DNA of 64,000 nucleotides from contig NZ_SISG01000001.1 of assembly GCF_004310685.1 (NCBI RefSeq), forward strand, positions 2,852,001 through 2,916,000. Direction: 5' to 3'. Below the pieces are notes generated by a model. The model saw nothing but the letters and a program-made list of their open reading frames with translations, was not told the DNA's origin and searched no databases. Source of the stretch: Glaciihabitans arcticus (GTDB lineage: Bacteria; Actinomycetota; Actinomycetes; Actinomycetales; Microbacteriaceae). Each line of letters begins with the position of its first letter. Position 1 is the first letter of the stretch. The translations under genes and the position numbers were made by a program. Of this stretch, positions 61,030-64,000 are shown piece after piece.

Positions 61030-61848
61030 ATGGAAGAGCTGCTGCGGGCCAACGAAGGATTCGACCTCTCGACACTGGACGCCGGCTCGACGCCCGGCTT
61101 CACCGGCAAGAAGGCCGACGGCGAGAAGGCTCTCGAGCTCGGCTCGGGCGAACTCGCGACGCTGCAGGAGAAGCTCTTTGCCGAGAGCCGCTTCGGCGGG
61201 CAGAAGAGCGTGCTACTCGTGCTGCAGGCGATGGACACGGCGGGTAAGGGCGGCATTGTCGACCACGTGCTCGGCGACACCAACCCGCAGGGCGTCAAGG
61301 CGTTCGCGTTCAAGGCGCCCACCGACGAGGAGAAGCAGCACGACTTCCTCTGGCGCATCCGCAAGCAGCTTCCGCCGGCGGGCTACATCGGTGTCTTCGA
61401 CCGCTCGCACTACGAGGACGTGCTGATCCACCGCGTCCGCGGCTTCTCCACACCGGAGGCGATCGAGGAGCGGTATGGGCTCATCAACGAGTTCGAGGCC
61501 GAGCTGGTGGCATCCGGAACCACCCTGATCAAGGTGATGCTGCACATCTCGAAGGACGAGCAGAAGGAGCGCCTTGAGGCCCGCCTCGACGACCCGACCA
61601 AGCACTGGAAGTTCAACCCCGGCGACCTCGACGAGCGCGCCCTGTGGGCCGACTACCAGCAGGCCTACCAGGTCGCGATCGAGCGAACGGGGGATGTCCC
61701 GTGGCACGTCATTCCCGCGAACCACAAGTGGTACGCCCGCCTCGCGGTGCAGCGCCTGCTCCTCGAGAAGATGCGCGAACTGAAGCTGGACTGGCCGAAG
61801 GCCGACTACGACGTGGACGAGCAGAAGGCGCGGCTCGCGGATAGCTAG
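61030..61848 (+). CDS. Polyphosphate kinase 2 (PPK2) family protein
   Basis: A 272-residue PPK2-domain protein. The Walker A-like AMDTAGKGGIVDHVLGDTN, lid-type KQHDFLWRIRKQLPPAGYIG and Walker B-like FDRSHYEDVLIHRVRG are present. PPK2 enzymes use polyphosphate to phosphorylate nucleoside mono- or diphosphates. The class (I, II or III) cannot be fixed from sequence alone, although a single domain of this length fits several. It starts 10 bp after menD. Confidence 0.93.
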   Translation: MEELLRANEGFDLSTLDAGSTPGFTGKKADGEKALELGSGELATLQEKLFAESRFGGQKSVLLVLQAMDTAGKGGIVDHVLGDTNPQGVKAFAFKAPTDEEKQHDFLWRIRKQLPPAGYIGVFDRSHYEDVLIHRVRGFSTPEAIEERYGLINEFEAELVASGTTLIKVMLHISKDEQKERLEARLDDPTKHWKFNPGDLDERALWADYQQAYQVAIERTGDVPWHVIPANHKWYARLAVQRLLLEKMRELKLDWPKADYDVDEQKARLADS

Positions 61849-61862
61849 CGGTAAGCCCCGCG

Positions 61863-63113
61863 CTACCTAAAGGCCTCGACGATCGGCCGGAACTTCATCT
61901 TCGTCTCGGCGAGCTCCCGCTCGGGCTCGGACCCGACCACGATGCCGGCGCCCGCGTAGGCGGTGATGCGTCCGGTGCTCGACACGTGAGCGCAGCGCAA
62001 CGCTACGGCCCACTCGCCGTCGCCATTCGCGCCGACCCAGCCGACCGGTCCGGCGTAGCGTCCGCGGTCGAAGGGTTCGAGCTGCTCGATGAGGTCCATC
62101 GCCTCACCGGTCGGCGCGCCCGCGACCGCGGCCGTCGGGTGCAGTGCCGCAATCAGATCGAGCGAGCTGGATCCGTCGCTCAGGCGTCCCTCGACGTCGC
62201 TTGCGAGGTGCCACAGGTTGGGTAGTTTGAGGGTGAACGGCAGTTCGCTCGCCATGAGCGTGTTGCTGTGCGGTTCGAGCACGCGCAGCACGCTGGCGAG
62301 GGCGAACGCGTGCTCGTCCAGGTCTTTGGTGGATGTCGCGAGCGCAACGGCCGCGTCCTGATCACTGTCGGCGTCGCTGCCCCGCCCGATGCTCCCGGCG
62401 AGAACGCGAGCGCTGACCTCGCCGTGATCGACGCGCACCAGCGTCTCGGGGCTGGAACCGATGAAGCCGTTCACGGAGTAGGTGAAGCAGTCCGGGTAGC
62501 CGACCGCGAGGTCGCTGAGCACGCGGCGCAGGTCGGCGCCCTCGGGCAGGTGGCCCACGAGGTCGCGGGCGATGACGACCTTGCGCACGGTACCGGCGGC
62601 GATGGCCGCGATCGCGGAGTCCACGGCGGCAGTGAAGGCTTCGGCCTTCATGGCCCCCGGCAGCAGGGAGATACGGTACTCAGGCCCGAATGCGGTGGGA
62701 GTGGGGACCGGGGCATCCGGAGCATCGGAGCCGGTGGTCACGATCCGGGTGATCCAGGCCTTGCCGTCACGGCGACCCACGATCACCGACGGAACGATCA
62801 GCACGCTTGTCGCGGCCGAGTCACGGGAGAAGGCGAAGGAGCCGAGCGCGATGAGGCCGGTGCCCGGCAGATCCACAGCATCGCTGACTTCCGACAGGGA
62901 GACCAGTTCGCGCCAGGCTGCGGAGGCCTCGCGCATTCGGTCCTCGCCGGTGAATTCGAGGCGAACGGCCTCGCCGAAGCCAGCCACGCCCTGTCCGCGG
63001 CGCACAAACAGCAGCGGATCGCGGGGATCGAGGAGCGGGACGAGTGGTCCGATCTCGTCGAGCGCGAGGGTTCGGACGGTGAGGGCGGGTAGGACTGCCG
63101 CTGGTTCGCTCAC
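61863..63113 (-). CDS. menF: Isochorismate synthase
   Basis: A 416-residue chorismate-binding enzyme. The C-terminal core has FIGSSPETLVRVDHGEVSAR, the HPTAAVAGAPTGEAMDLI and GPVGWVGANGDGEWAVALRC motifs, and the final TAYAGAGIVVGSEPERELAE. These fit isochorismate synthase (MenF/EntC/DhbC); men context points to menaquinone. It is convergent with PPK2 and divergent from menG. Confidence 0.92.
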   Translation of the reverse strand: MSEPAAVLPALTVRTLALDEIGPLVPLLDPRDPLLFVRRGQGVAGFGEAVRLEFTGEDRMREASAAWRELVSLSEVSDAVDLPGTGLIALGSFAFSRDSAATSVLIVPSVIVGRRDGKAWITRIVTTGSDAPDAPVPTPTAFGPEYRISLLPGAMKAEAFTAAVDSAIAAIAAGTVRKVVIARDLVGHLPEGADLRRVLSDLAVGYPDCFTYSVNGFIGSSPETLVRVDHGEVSARVLAGSIGRGSDADSDQDAAVALATSTKDLDEHAFALASVLRVLEPHSNTLMASELPFTLKLPNLWHLASDVEGRLSDGSSSLDLIAALHPTAAVAGAPTGEAMDLIEQLEPFDRGRYAGPVGWVGANGDGEWAVALRCAHVSSTGRITAYAGAGIVVGSEPERELAETKMKFRPIVEAFR

Positions 63114-63165
63114 CTCTCCAGCGTACTCCCCGCTTGGCGAACAGCTTTCTCACTAGACTTGGGGG

Positions 63166-63933
63166 GTGACGAAAGCCGACTTGAACAAGGAGCCCGACGA
63201 GGTCGCGGGAATGTTCGACGGCGTTGCACGCCACTATGACCGCACCAACGATGTGCTCTCGGCGGGCAACGCTGTTCTGTGGCGTTTCGCGACCGTGCGG
63301 GCGATCGACCCGCAGGAGGGCGAGCGCATCCTGGATATCGCTGCGGGCACGGGAACGTCATCCATAGCCCTCACGAAGACCGGCGCTCGCGTCGTCGCCG
63401 TCGACTTCTCGGCCGGCATGGTCGCCGAGGGTCGCCGCAAGCACCCGATGCTCGAGTTTATCGAAGCCAACGCCGAGAAGCTGCCGTTCGGCGACAACGT
63501 GTTCGACGCCGTCACCATCAGCTTCGGACTGCGCAACATCAACGACCCGCGCGCCGCGCTCGCCGAGATGTACCGCGTGCTCAAGCCCGGTGGCCGCCTC
63601 GTCATCTGCGAGTTCTCAAAACCGCCGCGTGCGATCCTCCGCGCCGGCTACGGCGCATACATGAAGTACGTGATGCCGACCATCGTGCGCGTTACGAGCT
63701 CCAACGCCGAGGCGTACACCTACCTCAACGAGTCGATCAAGGCGTGGCCCGACCAGGGCGAGCTCAGCCGCTGGATCCGCGGTGTCGGATTCACCCGCGT
63801 CGCCTACCGCAACCTCACTGCCGGCGTCGTCGCCCTGCACCGCGGTCGCAAGCCGATCGAGGCCACGGTTCTCGCCTCCGTCGCCAAGCGCAAGAGCGCC
63901 GTCACCCGTCCTGTGAAGACCCAGGCGTCCTAG
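63166..63933 (+). CDS. menG: Demethylmenaquinone methyltransferase
   Basis: A 255-residue UbiE/MenG-type SAM-dependent methyltransferase. Motifs: MFDGVARHYDRTNDVLSAG, the SAM site ILDIAAGTGTSSIAL, post-I VVAVDFSAGMV and ISFGLRNINDPRAALAEMYR. It methylates demethylmenaquinone as the last step. It starts at GTG 63166, and its 52-bp upstream gap to menF probably has both promoters. Confidence 0.95.
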   Translation: MTKADLNKEPDEVAGMFDGVARHYDRTNDVLSAGNAVLWRFATVRAIDPQEGERILDIAAGTGTSSIALTKTGARVVAVDFSAGMVAEGRRKHPMLEFIEANAEKLPFGDNVFDAVTISFGLRNINDPRAALAEMYRVLKPGGRLVICEFSKPPRAILRAGYGAYMKYVMPTIVRVTSSNAEAYTYLNESIKAWPDQGELSRWIRGVGFTRVAYRNLTAGVVALHRGRKPIEATVLASVAKRKSAVTRPVKTQAS

Positions 63934-64000
63934 AACTTCCACCCACCGAGGCCGTCGCGGCTTCCCTGCAGATCGGCCAGAGAGTGAATTCGAGCGTTCC

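Overview
The window is high-GC DNA from an actinobacterium, most likely a member of the Microbacteriaceae or a close relative (inference from gene content; no 16S rRNA gene is present). Supporting signs are menaquinone as the respiratory quinone, a system II (ResB/CcsB) cytochrome c assembly operon, the 32-residue ribosomal protein bS22 next to a BldC-like helix-turn-helix gene and near proC, an archaeal-type AspRS, DUF4229 and HAAS-domain proteins, frequent GTG starts and several probable leaderless starts. I see no rRNA, tRNA, insertion sequence, prophage or CRISPR array. It reads as ordinary chromosome with a few accessory insertions.

Layout. 1-10 kb: end of an MMPL exporter, then small modules in which a regulator sits beside its likely target: TetR / zinc-free alcohol dehydrogenase with paired operators, WYL regulator / VOC protein, and TetR / 14-helix drug exporter. 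A zf-TFIIB protein, MBL hydrolase, SDR and orphan PIN protein lie between them. 10-18 kb: a FusB-like FBP protein, a YcaQ-type winged-helix protein, and a sulfur cluster (metY, an NtaA-type flavin monooxygenase, metQ, metN, metI) with a divergent FMN reductase. 18-25.6 kb: a secreted Gly/Ser/Asn-repeat protein, TM2 protein, psuG-psuK, acyl-CoA oxidase, photolyase and a possible nucleotidyltransferase. 25.6-36 kb: MarR, the only long gene-poor interval (26015-26879, with several strong palindromes), a secreted papain-like hydrolase, a lipoprotein, an S9 peptidase, a PadR-HAAS pair, an odd arginase-family protein and a secreted beta-helix glycosidase. 36-46 kb: housekeeping and ion transport (upp, tadA, CDF, proC, trkA/trkH, bS22, glutaredoxin, Dabb, YegP-like, aspS). 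46-64 kb: cytochrome c biogenesis followed by the menaquinone locus (menC, menB, menE, menA, menD, menF, menG), interleaved with small membrane proteins, a histidine-kinase pair, a CHAP hydrolase and PPK2.

How they work together. The last 18 kb is a respiration block: thioredoxin-like, CcdA, ResB and CcsB proteins assemble c-type cytochromes, and the men genes make the quinone that feeds them; no menH is visible. The sulfur cluster makes biochemical sense as uptake of a methionine-like or organosulfur compound (MetQNI), oxidative C-S cleavage (monooxygenase plus FMN reductase) and reassimilation of sulfide or thiol into homocysteine or methionine (MetY).

The points most worth a second look are four copies (two in each orientation) of a ~20-bp element inside the menD reading frame, the histidine-kinase pair without a response regulator in the men locus, the sulfur cluster with its membrane-anchored MetQ, the palindrome-rich interval before 26880, and a palindrome in the promoter of the cytochrome c operon. 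I found no single feature that I can call a proven new system.
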